This document shows positions 37,386 to 46,235 of a stretch of DNA of 64,000 nt, piece after piece. The notes below the pieces were generated by a model. That model searched no databases. It saw only the letters and a list, made by a program, of their open reading frames with translations, and was not told the DNA's origin. Source of the stretch: Terripilifer ovatus (lineage in GTDB: Bacteria; Pseudomonadota; Alphaproteobacteria; Rhizobiales; Beijerinckiaceae); NCBI GenBank assembly GCA_029222685.1, contig JARHVB010000086.1:186001-250000 (forward strand). The letters run 5' to 3'. Within the stretch, counting starts at the first letter, position 1. The number at the start of each line of letters is the position of its first letter. A program made the translations under genes and the position numbers.

Positions 37386-40045
37386 ACGCCCCCGCAGCGG
37401 GCGGGGCCGACCTGACCGAACGCCCGAGCATCGCGCTCTATGTTTCCATCGGGCTGGTGGCCGGCGCGGTGATCGCCTTGCAGATCGCCATCATGCGCGT
37501 CTTCTCGGTGGGAAGCTGGGCGCATTTCGGCTCGCTCGTGGTGAGTCTCGCCATGCTCGGCTTCGGCCTCACCAGCGCGGTGATGTGCGTGTCCAAGAGC
37601 TGGTTCGAGCGTCACTGGCGCGGACTGGCGACGACCGCGCTGATGCTGTTTGGTCCGCTCGCCGTGGGCTCCAACCTGCTGGCACAGCAATATCCGTTCA
37701 ACGCCATCTTCATCGTCTCCGATCCGGTGCAGAAATGGCGGCTGGCGCTGAACTTCGTGCTTTACCTGTTGCCGTTCCTGGCCGGCGCGCTGTTTCTCGG
37801 CGTGGTCTTCCTGAAGGCGCAGCGCAGTTTCAACCGCGTCTACTTTGCCGATCTCGCGGGCTCCGGCGCCTGCGGTCTCGTTACGCTCGGCAGCATGTAT
37901 CTGCTGCGCCCCGACGACATGATCGTGGCACCGCTGGTGCTGTGGCTCTGCGGGTCGGTGCTCTGGTTTGCCGCCCAGCACAGCATGCGCAACATCATGC
38001 TTGTGTGCATCGTTGCGGCGGCGGCGCTCGGCGCGCATCTGGGACTTCCCGCCCTGACCGGCATTCCGAAGCTGGCGGTGTCCGATTACAAGGGCGTCGC
38101 CTATGCGCGCAAATTTCCCGATGCGAAGAAGGTGTTCGAGAGCCGCTCGCCGTTCGGTTTCATCGAAGTCTATGCGAGCTCCTATCTGCATTTCGCGCCC
38201 GGCCTGTCGGACAATGCGGCATTCAACCTGCCGCAAATGCCGGCCAATGCCTATCTCGGCCTTTACATCGACGGCGAAGGCCCAAGCGGCATCATCCGCG
38301 ACCTGCCGAAGGACCAGGTCGCCTACTTCCGCTATCTGCCGATGTTCTATCCCTATGTGCTGAAGCAGAATCCGGACACGTTCATCGCCCAGTTCGGCGG
38401 CGGCATCTCGACCTCGCTGGCGATTGCCTCGGGCTCGAAGACCGTGACGGTGGCGGAGGGCAATCGCGCGCTGCTCGATGCCTTCCGCACCGACAAGACG
38501 CTGATGGATTTCACCGGCGACATCCTGCGCAAGCCGAATGTCTCCGTCGTCGATTATGACGGCCGCCTCTACGTGGCCGGCGTGCGCGACCGCTTCGACA
38601 TCATCGATCTCAGCCTGGCGGATTCGGCCGGCCTTTCGAATCCCGGCGGCTTCGCCATCGTCGAGAAATATGCCTATACGCGCGAGGCGATGGTCCACTA
38701 CATGCAGGCGCTCAAGCGCGACGGCATTCTCGCCGTCACCTTGTGGAACAAGGAAGAACCGCCAAAGTCCATCCTCAAACTTTATGCGACCATGGCGGCC
38801 GCCGCGCGGCGCGCCGACTCAGGCGACATCGCCGACAAGTTCTTCGTCGTCTCGAGCTACCTGTCGACGGCGACCGTGCTCTACAAGCGCGACGGTTTTT
38901 CAGGCGCCGAGATCGACAAGCTGCGGTCGCATACGAAGGCGATGTCGTTCGACGAGATCTATTCGCCCGGATTTACGCCCGACATCACCGACGCCGATCA
39001 ACTGCTGGACGACTACCGCAACCAGATTTTCGGCAGCGGGGCGATCGACGCGACGGTGCCGAACGATCCGCCGCCAACGGAAGCAACCGCCGGCGATCCG
39101 CCCGCCGATCTGCCGCCCGACATGCCGATCGATCCGCCACCGCCGGAAACCGCAAAGCCGTCCGTGCTGCCGGCGACCGCGCTGGGACGCCTCGCCTGGC
39201 AGGCGCTGGTCAAAGGCACATGGCCGGAGATCGCACAGAAGTATGTGTTCGACACGCGCATCCTCACCAATGCGCAGCCTTACTTCGCCGCCTATGTGAA
39301 GCCACAGGATCTGCCGCGCGTCACCGACCGGCTCGAGCTGCTGCAGGACGAATGGGGCTATCTGCTGATCTGGGCGACGCTCGGCGTCGCCTGTATCGCC
39401 GCCATGTCACTGGTGTTGCTCCCGGTCATCTTCGGCTGGCGGGCGATCTTCAGCCATTATCCCGGCAAGACGCTGACGATCGTCTATTTCGCCTGTCTCG
39501 GCCTCGGCTACATCATGGTCGAGGTCGGCCTGATCGCCCATTTCATCCTGGCGCTCGGCAATGCGACGATATCGGCCTCCGTGCTCATCACCGGCATGCT
39601 GATCTTCTCCGGGCTTGGCAGTTTCGTTTCAGAGCGAGTCCTGCCGGTGGCGCGCCGCGTCATGCCGGCGGTCTTTCTGGCCATCGGCCTCATCCTGATC
39701 GGCTATGGCCTGTTCATCGACCGCGCCCTCGACGCCGTCGGCGCCCTGCCCTATCTGGCGCGGCTCGGCTGGTGCTTCGCCCTGATTTCGGTGCCCGCCT
39801 TTCTCATGGGCTTCCCGATGCCGGCCGCCATGACGACCCTGGGACGGATTGGCAAGGATCACATGTTCGTGTGGGCCTGGGGCATCAACGGCTGTTTTTC
39901 GGTGATTGGCGCGGCACTTGTGCCGGTCCTTGCCACTTCCTTTGGCCTGGCGACGGTGCTCACCGTCAGCGGCGTCGCCTATCTGGTTGCCATTCCGGCT
40001 TTCTTTGCGGTACTGCGGCCGCTGCAACGGGAACGGCTCGCTTGA
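37382..40045 (+). CDS. Membrane-fused spermidine synthase-like protein
   Basis: 887 residues: about six membrane helices (about 15-210), a soluble spermidine-synthase/SAM-type domain (about 300-540) with FGGGISTSLAIASGSKTVTV, VAEGNRAL and IIDLSLADS, a Pro-rich insert (about 557-600), and about six more membrane helices (about 645-885). GTG start overlaps the preceding stop (GTGA), so translation is coupled to the isoaspartyl-methyltransferase-like gene. Such integral-membrane spermidine synthase-like proteins are poorly characterised; aminopropyl transfer is not assured. Confidence 0.8.
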   Translation: MNAPAAGGADLTERPSIALYVSIGLVAGAVIALQIAIMRVFSVGSWAHFGSLVVSLAMLGFGLTSAVMCVSKSWFERHWRGLATTALMLFGPLAVGSNLLAQQYPFNAIFIVSDPVQKWRLALNFVLYLLPFLAGALFLGVVFLKAQRSFNRVYFADLAGSGACGLVTLGSMYLLRPDDMIVAPLVLWLCGSVLWFAAQHSMRNIMLVCIVAAAALGAHLGLPALTGIPKLAVSDYKGVAYARKFPDAKKVFESRSPFGFIEVYASSYLHFAPGLSDNAAFNLPQMPANAYLGLYIDGEGPSGIIRDLPKDQVAYFRYLPMFYPYVLKQNPDTFIAQFGGGISTSLAIASGSKTVTVAEGNRALLDAFRTDKTLMDFTGDILRKPNVSVVDYDGRLYVAGVRDRFDIIDLSLADSAGLSNPGGFAIVEKYAYTREAMVHYMQALKRDGILAVTLWNKEEPPKSILKLYATMAAAARRADSGDIADKFFVVSSYLSTATVLYKRDGFSGAEIDKLRSHTKAMSFDEIYSPGFTPDITDADQLLDDYRNQIFGSGAIDATVPNDPPPTEATAGDPPADLPPDMPIDPPPPETAKPSVLPATALGRLAWQALVKGTWPEIAQKYVFDTRILTNAQPYFAAYVKPQDLPRVTDRLELLQDEWGYLLIWATLGVACIAAMSLVLLPVIFGWRAIFSHYPGKTLTIVYFACLGLGYIMVEVGLIAHFILALGNATISASVLITGMLIFSGLGSFVSERVLPVARRVMPAVFLAIGLILIGYGLFIDRALDAVGALPYLARLGWCFALISVPAFLMGFPMPAAMTTLGRIGKDHMFVWAWGINGCFSVIGAALVPVLATSFGLATVLTVSGVAYLVAIPAFFAVLRPLQRERLA

Positions 40046-40071
40046 CGAAGGTTGGCTTGAAAAACGCTCGC

Positions 40072-41073
40072 ATGGAATTGTCGCGCCGCGACATGACACG
40101 ATTGCTATTGGCTGGAGCGCCTCTCCTCACGGCCAAGGATGCGCTGGCGCAGAGCCGTCGGCAGCAACAAACCGCGCCCGCCGCCAAAACGCCAAACGCG
40201 AAAATGCCTGCCGGACGCACGACGATCGTCGAATTCCTCGCCTCGCCGTTTCCCTATGACGGCCGGGTGCCGGACCGCGACACGCCTTTCTACGACGCGA
40301 CCAAGGACGGACGGCGCGGCCACACATCGCCGCGCGGCGGCTTCTATCCCGAAAGCCCGACCTATACGGACCGGCGCGTGCTGCTGCACATCGGCGCCGG
40401 CTTCGACAGTTCAAAGCCCGCGGCGCTGGTCGTCTATCTGCACGGCAATCGCGCCACCCTGGTGCGCGATGTGCGCAATCGCCAGAGGGTGCCGGCGCAA
40501 TTCGATGCGTCGGGCATCAACGGCGTGCTGGTGGCGCCGCAATTCGCCCTGGACGCGCTGGATTCAAGCGCCGGGCATTTCTGGGAGCCGAACTTCTTCA
40601 CCGACTTCCTCAACGAGGCCGCTTCGCGTCTCGGCGAAATGACGAAGATGAGCGGATCGGTGTTTCGCTCCATGCCGATCGTGCTGGTCGCCTACAGCGG
40701 CGGGTACAATCCGGCGGCTTACGCCCTGCAGATCGGCGGCGCGGCCGGGCGCATGCATGGCGTCATCCTGCTCGATGCGCTGTTCGGCGAGCACGAGCGT
40801 TTCGTCAACTGGTTGGTCAACAAGCGCAACGATGCCTTCTTTATCAGCGCCTATGGCCCAGCCTCGCGCGCCCAGAACGCCACGATGAAGCGCATGCTGG
40901 CTGCGCGGGGTCTAGGCCCGCGCGATGGCCGGCCTACTGTCCTATCTCCCGGCAGCATCTGGTTTCTTGATGCCGGCAACGTCGAGCACAATGATTTCGT
41001 CACCAAGGCCTGGGTGCCGGACCCGTTGAAAGTGCTGCTGTCGCAGATCCCCGAGTTCAGGCGCCAGCGATAA
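40072..41073 (+). CDS. Exported alpha/beta-hydrolase-like protein
   Basis: 333 residues. The N-terminus LSRRDMTRLLLAGAPLLT looks like a twin-arginine signal. The body has AALVVYLHGNRATLV (oxyanion region of an alpha/beta hydrolase), MPIVLVAYSGGYNPAA (nucleophile elbow, SGG) and GNVEHNDFVTKAWVPDPL (candidate catalytic His). A polysaccharide or ester substrate is possible but unassigned. It follows the spermidine-synthase-like gene by 26 bases; a TTG at 40042 is an alternative start. Last of the 34842-41073 plus-strand set. Confidence 0.75.
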   Translation: MELSRRDMTRLLLAGAPLLTAKDALAQSRRQQQTAPAAKTPNAKMPAGRTTIVEFLASPFPYDGRVPDRDTPFYDATKDGRRGHTSPRGGFYPESPTYTDRRVLLHIGAGFDSSKPAALVVYLHGNRATLVRDVRNRQRVPAQFDASGINGVLVAPQFALDALDSSAGHFWEPNFFTDFLNEAASRLGEMTKMSGSVFRSMPIVLVAYSGGYNPAAYALQIGGAAGRMHGVILLDALFGEHERFVNWLVNKRNDAFFISAYGPASRAQNATMKRMLAARGLGPRDGRPTVLSPGSIWFLDAGNVEHNDFVTKAWVPDPLKVLLSQIPEFRRQR

Positions 41074-41092
41074 TCAGCCGGGGCGAATTGCC

Positions 41093-42103
41093 TTACGCGA
41101 CGTCCACGGTCACGCCCCGGTTATCATTCAGATGATCGTAGTTCTTGCGAATGGCCCTGCCATAGAGTTCCGCATAGGTGATGGGTTCGTATTTCTTCGG
41201 ACTCTGCTCGGATATGAACACGTCCATCGTGTCGACGACATATTCGGAATTCGGGCTGAAGAAGAAGGGAATGCTGTAGCGCTCCTTGCCGGTATTGTTG
41301 GTGACCCGGTGCGGCGTGGAAATGAAGACGTCGTTTGTCCAGCGCTGCAGGAGATCTCCTGTGTTGACGAGGAAACAATCCGGCAGCACCGGCGCCCGAA
41401 TCCAGTCTTTTCCCTTCGGTCGAATCTCCAGGCCCGGCACCTTGGTCGGCGCGAGGATCGTCATGAAACCGAAATCGGTGTGCGGCGCGATCCCGAATTC
41501 ATTGTTGCCGACGATCTTCTGATCCGGATAGTGCGCGAGACGCAGACTGATCTGCGGATCGGCAAAAGGCGTCCGGAAATACTCCATAGACACGCCGAAT
41601 GCCGCGGCGAAGCCTTCCACCAGCCGCTTCGCCAGCGCCTCCACGACGCCTGTGTAACCCAATAGAGATTCGCGGAACGATGGCAGGTTTTCCGGCCACT
41701 TGTTCAGGCCGCGAAACGGCTTTTTCGCCACCACGTCCGGATCTGCGGGATCGCGCTCCCGCATGATGAAATAGGATTCATTCAAATTCGGCTTGGTATT
41801 GTTGTTGAGTGTCTCGGTCCGCAAGGTGCTGCCTTTAAAAGGCATGAAACCGATATTGTTGCTGTCGACCTTCAGCTTCAATTTGTCGTCTTCGGGCTGC
41901 GAAAAGAAGGCTTCTGCCGCCGCGAAAACACCATCGACCATATCCTGCCGGACACCATGATTTCGTATGAAGAAAAACCCGTAGTCCCTGCTGGCGTCCC
42001 GGATTTGATGTCCGATTGCTTCCGGCTTTCCTTCGAAGAGCGGCACAAGATCGATAATCGGAATGGAACCCAGGGACGTTCCCGTTTGCGATGTATCTGC
42101 CAT
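41093..42103 (-). CDS. Isopenicillin N synthase-like 2OG-Fe(II) oxygenase (first paralogue)
   Basis: 336 residues. N-terminal DIOX_N helix (IPIIDLVPLFEGKPEAI), then the Fe(II) triad in APHTDFGFMTIL (His, Asp) and STPHRV (distal His), with ERYSIPFF giving the R-x-S that holds 2-oxoglutarate. DYGFFFIRNHGV is the family marker. Members hydroxylate, desaturate or cyclise amino acids, nucleobases and similar molecules. Last gene of a minus-strand operon led by livH; a paralogue lies at 43305-44306 with an aminotransferase between them. Confidence 0.88.
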   Translation of the reverse strand: MADTSQTGTSLGSIPIIDLVPLFEGKPEAIGHQIRDASRDYGFFFIRNHGVRQDMVDGVFAAAEAFFSQPEDDKLKLKVDSNNIGFMPFKGSTLRTETLNNNTKPNLNESYFIMRERDPADPDVVAKKPFRGLNKWPENLPSFRESLLGYTGVVEALAKRLVEGFAAAFGVSMEYFRTPFADPQISLRLAHYPDQKIVGNNEFGIAPHTDFGFMTILAPTKVPGLEIRPKGKDWIRAPVLPDCFLVNTGDLLQRWTNDVFISTPHRVTNNTGKERYSIPFFFSPNSEYVVDTMDVFISEQSPKKYEPITYAELYGRAIRKNYDHLNDNRGVTVDVA

Positions 42104-42131
42104 GGCTCAACCTCGGTGACAAAGTGGGGAC

Positions 42132-43262
42132 TCAGAACAGTTTCATGGCTGCAGGCCTTGTCCTGGCATGCTGGACTGCCTCGGGGAGCCGGGCGCAGAA
42201 TTCGTCAGCCCAGAGTTCCGGCACCGATGTGCTGACCTTGATGAAGCGGTCACCAAACCGCGGCGTATGATATACGCCCTGCCGTATCATGATGTTGTGC
42301 TCCTGCATGGCCGCAACGAGCGCCTCGGGCTGGATACCCGCCTGGATGCATTCCACGACAAGAAAATTGCCGTTTGACGGATACACCGGCACGTGGAGGC
42401 CAAGCTCTTCCGCTGCTGTCTTGATTTTCTGCTGGTTCCGGCGCTGCACCCGTTGCACGTCGGGAAACCAGCTATCCTTTACCTCAAGACCTGCCATCGC
42501 AGCGCGTTGCGAGATCACATTGGAACCCAGATTATTAGGCGGTGCTGCTGCCAGCCTGGCGATGAGATCCGGCACGCCGAGCACGGCGCCGATGCGCAGG
42601 CCGGCCAGGCCGAGCCATTTGGAAAAACTGTAGATCGTCAACGTTCCTTCCGGATAGAAGTTGGCGGCAAGCGTGTGACCTTCGGCAAAGTGCCTGTAGG
42701 TGCAATCGTGGATGATGATGGCGTCGTGCCTGCGTGCGATCTGCGCGATGTCTTTCATCTCGTCGGCGGCGATGCATGTCCCAAGCGGGTTGTTGGGATC
42801 GACCAGATAGATGACCTTCATACGCCCGTCGGCAACCTCTTCGAGCTGTGCTGCGGCCAGTCTGTAGTTGCGGACGGGATCATAGATGGGAATCTCGACA
42901 ACTTCGGCACCGATGGCGCGCGCAAAGGACGGCGGCCACTTCCATCCGGGATCGGTCGTAACGAACCGGTCTCCCGCGGCCAGGAATGTATGGCAGACAT
43001 GATAGAGCGCTTCCACGCCGCCATCCGTCACCATGGCGACGGCCTCGGGCAGCCCTATGTCCGCGACGATGGCGGAACGCAAATCCTCGAAGCCCAGAGG
43101 CGGAGCGTAAATCCGGAATTCATCGGCGGCGATGCAGTCAATCATCGCCTGCCGCACGGCGTCCGGCAAAGGATGATGGTTGGTATTCTGCCCCATCCAC
43201 CTGAGTCCAGGCGTGTTGACGAGACGGTCGAAATACCGGTTCCGGATCTCGAAATCATTCAT
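42132..43262 (-). CDS. PLP-dependent class I/II aminotransferase
   Basis: 376 residues, fold type I. The PLP lysine is in SFSKWLGLAGLRIGAVLG; YLVDPNNPLGT gives the conserved asparagine and proline, VTDGGVEALYHVC the N-terminal glycine-rich loop and DCTYRHFAEG the aspartate/tyrosine that hold the cofactor. C-terminal arginine near FGDRFIKVSTS probably binds a carboxylate. Transaminates an amino acid to a keto acid, substrate unknown. It sits between two 2OG oxygenases and after the liv genes, indicating degradation of an imported amino-acid-like compound. Confidence 0.9.
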   Translation of the reverse strand: MNDFEIRNRYFDRLVNTPGLRWMGQNTNHHPLPDAVRQAMIDCIAADEFRIYAPPLGFEDLRSAIVADIGLPEAVAMVTDGGVEALYHVCHTFLAAGDRFVTTDPGWKWPPSFARAIGAEVVEIPIYDPVRNYRLAAAQLEEVADGRMKVIYLVDPNNPLGTCIAADEMKDIAQIARRHDAIIIHDCTYRHFAEGHTLAANFYPEGTLTIYSFSKWLGLAGLRIGAVLGVPDLIARLAAAPPNNLGSNVISQRAAMAGLEVKDSWFPDVQRVQRRNQQKIKTAAEELGLHVPVYPSNGNFLVVECIQAGIQPEALVAAMQEHNIMIRQGVYHTPRFGDRFIKVSTSVPELWADEFCARLPEAVQHARTRPAAMKLF

Positions 43263-43304
43263 GGCGACTCTCGCGAGCAGGCGCGTGTCTCGGAACTGTC
43301 ATCG

Positions 43305-44306
43305 CTAGGCGGTCTCGACAGTCATGTTCTGCGCTTTCAGGTGTTTCGACAGATAGAATTCACCGAACTTGACCGGCGGGTATTTCTCCGCTTCCGCCTC
43401 ACCGTAGAAAGCGCGAATGCACCGGATTTCGGCATTGGCGTTGGGGTTATGGAAGAAAGGAATGCTGAGCCTGCCGATGTGAGCATATTCGGCAGGAGGA
43501 TTTGCGACGCGATGGGGATTGGACACCCATTTGTCGTTGGTCCACCGCATCATCAGATCGCCGATGTTGCAGATGAACGCGTTCGGAAGCGGATGAACAT
43601 CGACCCAGCCTCCGTTGCGCAATTTGACCTGCAATCCCCCCGGCACATCGTCGCCGGTCAGGATCGTCAGCGTGCCATAGTCGGTGTGCTCGCCTGCCCT
43701 GAGCTGGCCCGCCTGTGGCGCTTCGCTCTGCGGCGGATAATAGATCGTCCGCATCGTGCTGGTATGGTGATCGAGCTTGTCGTCGAAATAATGATCGTCG
43801 AGGCCCAGAGCTCTGGCAAAAAGCTGCAGGATATGAAGCGACAGGCGCTCCATCTCGCGATAGTAAGCCTCTGCGGCGGCGGCGAAGCCCGCGGGCGTGT
43901 GCGGCCATGTATTGCGACGGAAGAAATAGCGTTCCGCCAGGGCGCCGCGAACGTCATCGGGCGCTTCATCGATCGGACCCATCGCGAAACTTTCCTGCAG
44001 GTCCGGCGGTGTTTCCTTGCCTGTCGAATAGGCAAGACCGCGGCTGCAGACGTGGCTGTAGCCGCGGCTGATCCTTTCGACAGGCTGAGGAACTTTCTCC
44101 TTCTCCGCAAGCGGCAGGGCGAAGTATTCCCGCGCATTTCTGCGCAGGGCCTCGATCGTCGCATCGGCAACGCCGTGGCCGACGACGGTAAAAAAACCGA
44201 TGTCCTCGCAGGCAGCACGAATGGCTTCGGCGACTTTCTGACGTCCCTCTTCACCGCCTGAAAACGAAGGGCTCAGATCAATGACCGGTACGTTCTCCAT
44301 GGTCAT
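43305..44306 (-). CDS. Isopenicillin N synthase-like 2OG-Fe(II) oxygenase (second paralogue)
   Basis: 333 residues. VIDLSPSFSGGEEGRQKVAE leads the N-terminal helix, CEDIGFFTVVGHGV follows; the triad is in EHTDYGTLTILTGDD and SNPHRV, with GRLSIPFF as the 2-oxoglutarate arginine. The related oxygenase at 41093 shares layout but not close sequence, so they probably act on different steps. ATG 44306 has GGGAGG upstream. Part of the liv-led operon. Confidence 0.88.
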   Translation of the reverse strand: MTMENVPVIDLSPSFSGGEEGRQKVAEAIRAACEDIGFFTVVGHGVADATIEALRRNAREYFALPLAEKEKVPQPVERISRGYSHVCSRGLAYSTGKETPPDLQESFAMGPIDEAPDDVRGALAERYFFRRNTWPHTPAGFAAAAEAYYREMERLSLHILQLFARALGLDDHYFDDKLDHHTSTMRTIYYPPQSEAPQAGQLRAGEHTDYGTLTILTGDDVPGGLQVKLRNGGWVDVHPLPNAFICNIGDLMMRWTNDKWVSNPHRVANPPAEYAHIGRLSIPFFHNPNANAEIRCIRAFYGEAEAEKYPPVKFGEFYLSKHLKAQNMTVETA

Positions 44307-44322
44307 GTTCGTGTCCTCCCGC

Positions 44323-45456
44323 CTATTGCTTGCTGATTTTGGTGGCTTCCAGAACAGCGCTGTCGCCGTTCTGCCATTTCACCAGGAACATATTGAAATT
44401 ATAGCCTTGGCCTTTCTGGTCGAACTTGTAGTTGCCCATGATGCCGGTGTAATCCGTTGCCGCCAGCGCCTTGCGCAAGGCTTCCGGCTCAGTGCTGTTG
44501 GCGCGCTTGATCGCGTCCATCAGAATATGCGCGGTATTGTATCCGGCCGCGGAAAACTTGGTCGGCGCTTCTTTGAAGGCCTTTTTATATCCTTCCGTGA
44601 ACGTCTTGTTTGCGGCGTCATCGATGCCGGGCACCCATTCGAGAATGCCGATCACATTGTTGGTAAATGCGCCCACAAGCTTCGCCCAGGGCTCGGTGCA
44701 AAAGGCGCCCTCTCCCATGATCGGGCCGTTGAAGCCGATCTGGCGCGCCTGCGAGGTGAGGTTGCCCGCGTTCTGAAACCCACCCACGGAGAAGACCGCA
44801 TCTGCGCCTGCCGCGCGGGCCTTCGTCAGATATTCCGTGAGATCAGTTTGCGCCCGGTCGAAAAACTCCGTTGCAACGACGGTGGCGCCCAGGGCCTTGA
44901 AGGCTTCGCCATAGGCCGGCGCCGCCGAGCGCCCCCAATCATCCGAGGTGACGACGAAAGCGACCTTCTTGGCCTTCGTCACTTCCATCAATGTCTTTCC
45001 AAGGGACATGCCGTTCAGCTTGGTCGTCGTCGTCGCACGAAAGAACCAGGGATTACCTTCCTCGGTCAGCCGCTCCGCAGTGGAAACACCGGTGATCAGG
45101 GGACGATTGTATTTCCGGATGGTTTCGGCGACCGCTCCCGTCGCCGAACTGCAACTGGCGCCCAGCAGAGCGACCACGTTGTCCTTTGTCAGCAATTTCT
45201 CCGCCGCGCTGACCGATTGCGCGGGGTTGCAGGCGCCATCCTCGGAAAGGACCTTGACCTTCTTGCCGAGCAGGCCGCCGGCGGCGTTGATCTCATCGGC
45301 AGCGAGTCGCGCACCGTTGAGATTGCTCTGGCCGTCGAGCGCAAGCCCTCCGCTCAGGGGATAGATCGTGCCGATCACGATCTCGTCGTCTGCATGCGCC
45401 GGCAGGGCGAGCAGGGTGCAGGCAAGCAGCAGAGTGGAAAAACGCATAGAAACCAT
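44323..45456 (-). CDS. livK: Branched-chain amino-acid-type ABC substrate-binding protein (LivK type)
   Basis: 377 residues with a signal peptide (MRFSTLLLACTLLALPAHAD), then IVIGTIYPLSGGLALDGQSN, a Leu/Ile/Val-type periplasmic receptor opening (family Peripla_BP_6). LLGASCSSATGAVAETIRKY and AFVVTSDDWGRSAAPAYGEA are typical of receptors for amino acids, amides and aromatic acids. ATG 45456 is chosen because CAGGAG lies 7 bases upstream; a start at 45474 would overlap livF. Directly follows the LivFGMH transporter genes and feeds them. Confidence 0.92.
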   Translation of the reverse strand: MVSMRFSTLLLACTLLALPAHADDEIVIGTIYPLSGGLALDGQSNLNGARLAADEINAAGGLLGKKVKVLSEDGACNPAQSVSAAEKLLTKDNVVALLGASCSSATGAVAETIRKYNRPLITGVSTAERLTEEGNPWFFRATTTTKLNGMSLGKTLMEVTKAKKVAFVVTSDDWGRSAAPAYGEAFKALGATVVATEFFDRAQTDLTEYLTKARAAGADAVFSVGGFQNAGNLTSQARQIGFNGPIMGEGAFCTEPWAKLVGAFTNNVIGILEWVPGIDDAANKTFTEGYKKAFKEAPTKFSAAGYNTAHILMDAIKRANSTEPEALRKALAATDYTGIMGNYKFDQKGQGYNFNMFLVKWQNGDSAVLEATKISKQ

Positions 45457-45470
45457 GGCGAAGCTCCTGT

Positions 45471-46235
45471 TCATCTTGTGGTAGCTAAAGGGTCCTTGGC
45501 TAAAGGGTCCTGTATCAATCGGCCTTGCTTTTCTTCGCCGAGATAGGCGCGTTTCACATCCGGATCCTGTAACAGATCGCGTGCGCGGCCCTGCTTGGCG
45601 ATGCTGCCGTTCTCGAGAACGAAGGCCCGGTCCGCATGAGGGAGCGCGAGCGCCGCACTCTGCTCAACCATGAGAATCGATGTTCCATCGCGATGAATGG
45701 CGCGGATAACGTCGATCACCTGCTCGACGACGAGCGGCGCCAGTCCGAGATTGGGTTCGTCCAGCATCAGCAGCTTGGGCCGCGACATCAAGGCGCGGCC
45801 GATCGCAACCATCTGCTGCTCGCCGCCCGAGAGCGTCCCGCAGACTTGCTTTCTGCGTTCGAGCACTTTCGGGAAGATTGCGTAAACGCGATCGATGTCT
45901 CGGGCGACTTCCTTTGTGTCCTTTCGCCCGAACGCCCCCAGCCGCAGATGTTCCTGAACGGTGATATGGGGCCATATCTTGCGCTCCTCGGGGCAGTGAG
46001 CAATTCCGGCACGGACAATCTGCGCGCATGAGGCGCGTTCGATCGGCTGGCCGTTGAAGATAACCCGCCCCTCGTATGGCGGCGTCAATCCGGAGATGGC
46101 CCGCAGCAACGTCGTCTTCCCGGCCCCATTGGCGCCAATGAGGGCAACGAATTCTCCTGCCGCTATGGTCAGGGAAATCTGCCGCAAGGCCACGACCCCG
46201 CCGTAGCGGCAGCTCAGGGATTCAACCGACAGCAT
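45471..46235 (-). CDS. livF: Branched-chain amino-acid-type ABC transporter ATPase (LivF type)
   Basis: 254 residues. Walker A is GANGAGKTTL, the signature is LSGGEQQMVAIGRAL, Walker B is LLMLDEPNLGLAP, H-loop near LMVEQSAALAL. LivF-type ATPases end in a short tail; here a direct duplication in DNA adds DPLAKDPLATTR. The last bases overlap a possible start of the receptor gene. Energises import with LivG. Confidence 0.93.
   Translation of the reverse strand: MLSVESLSCRYGGVVALRQISLTIAAGEFVALIGANGAGKTTLLRAISGLTPPYEGRVIFNGQPIERASCAQIVRAGIAHCPEERKIWPHITVQEHLRLGAFGRKDTKEVARDIDRVYAIFPKVLERRKQVCGTLSGGEQQMVAIGRALMSRPKLLMLDEPNLGLAPLVVEQVIDVIRAIHRDGTSILMVEQSAALALPHADRAFVLENGSIAKQGRARDLLQDPDVKRAYLGEEKQGRLIQDPLAKDPLATTR
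45484..45513 (-). repeat. 15-bp tandem duplication at the 3' end of livF
   Basis: GCTAAAGGGTCCTTG at 45484-45498 is followed directly by GCTAAAGGGTCCTGT at 45499-45513 (13 of 15 bases identical). In the coding sense it repeats DPLA-K/T near the C-terminus, in frame. Confidence 0.85.
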
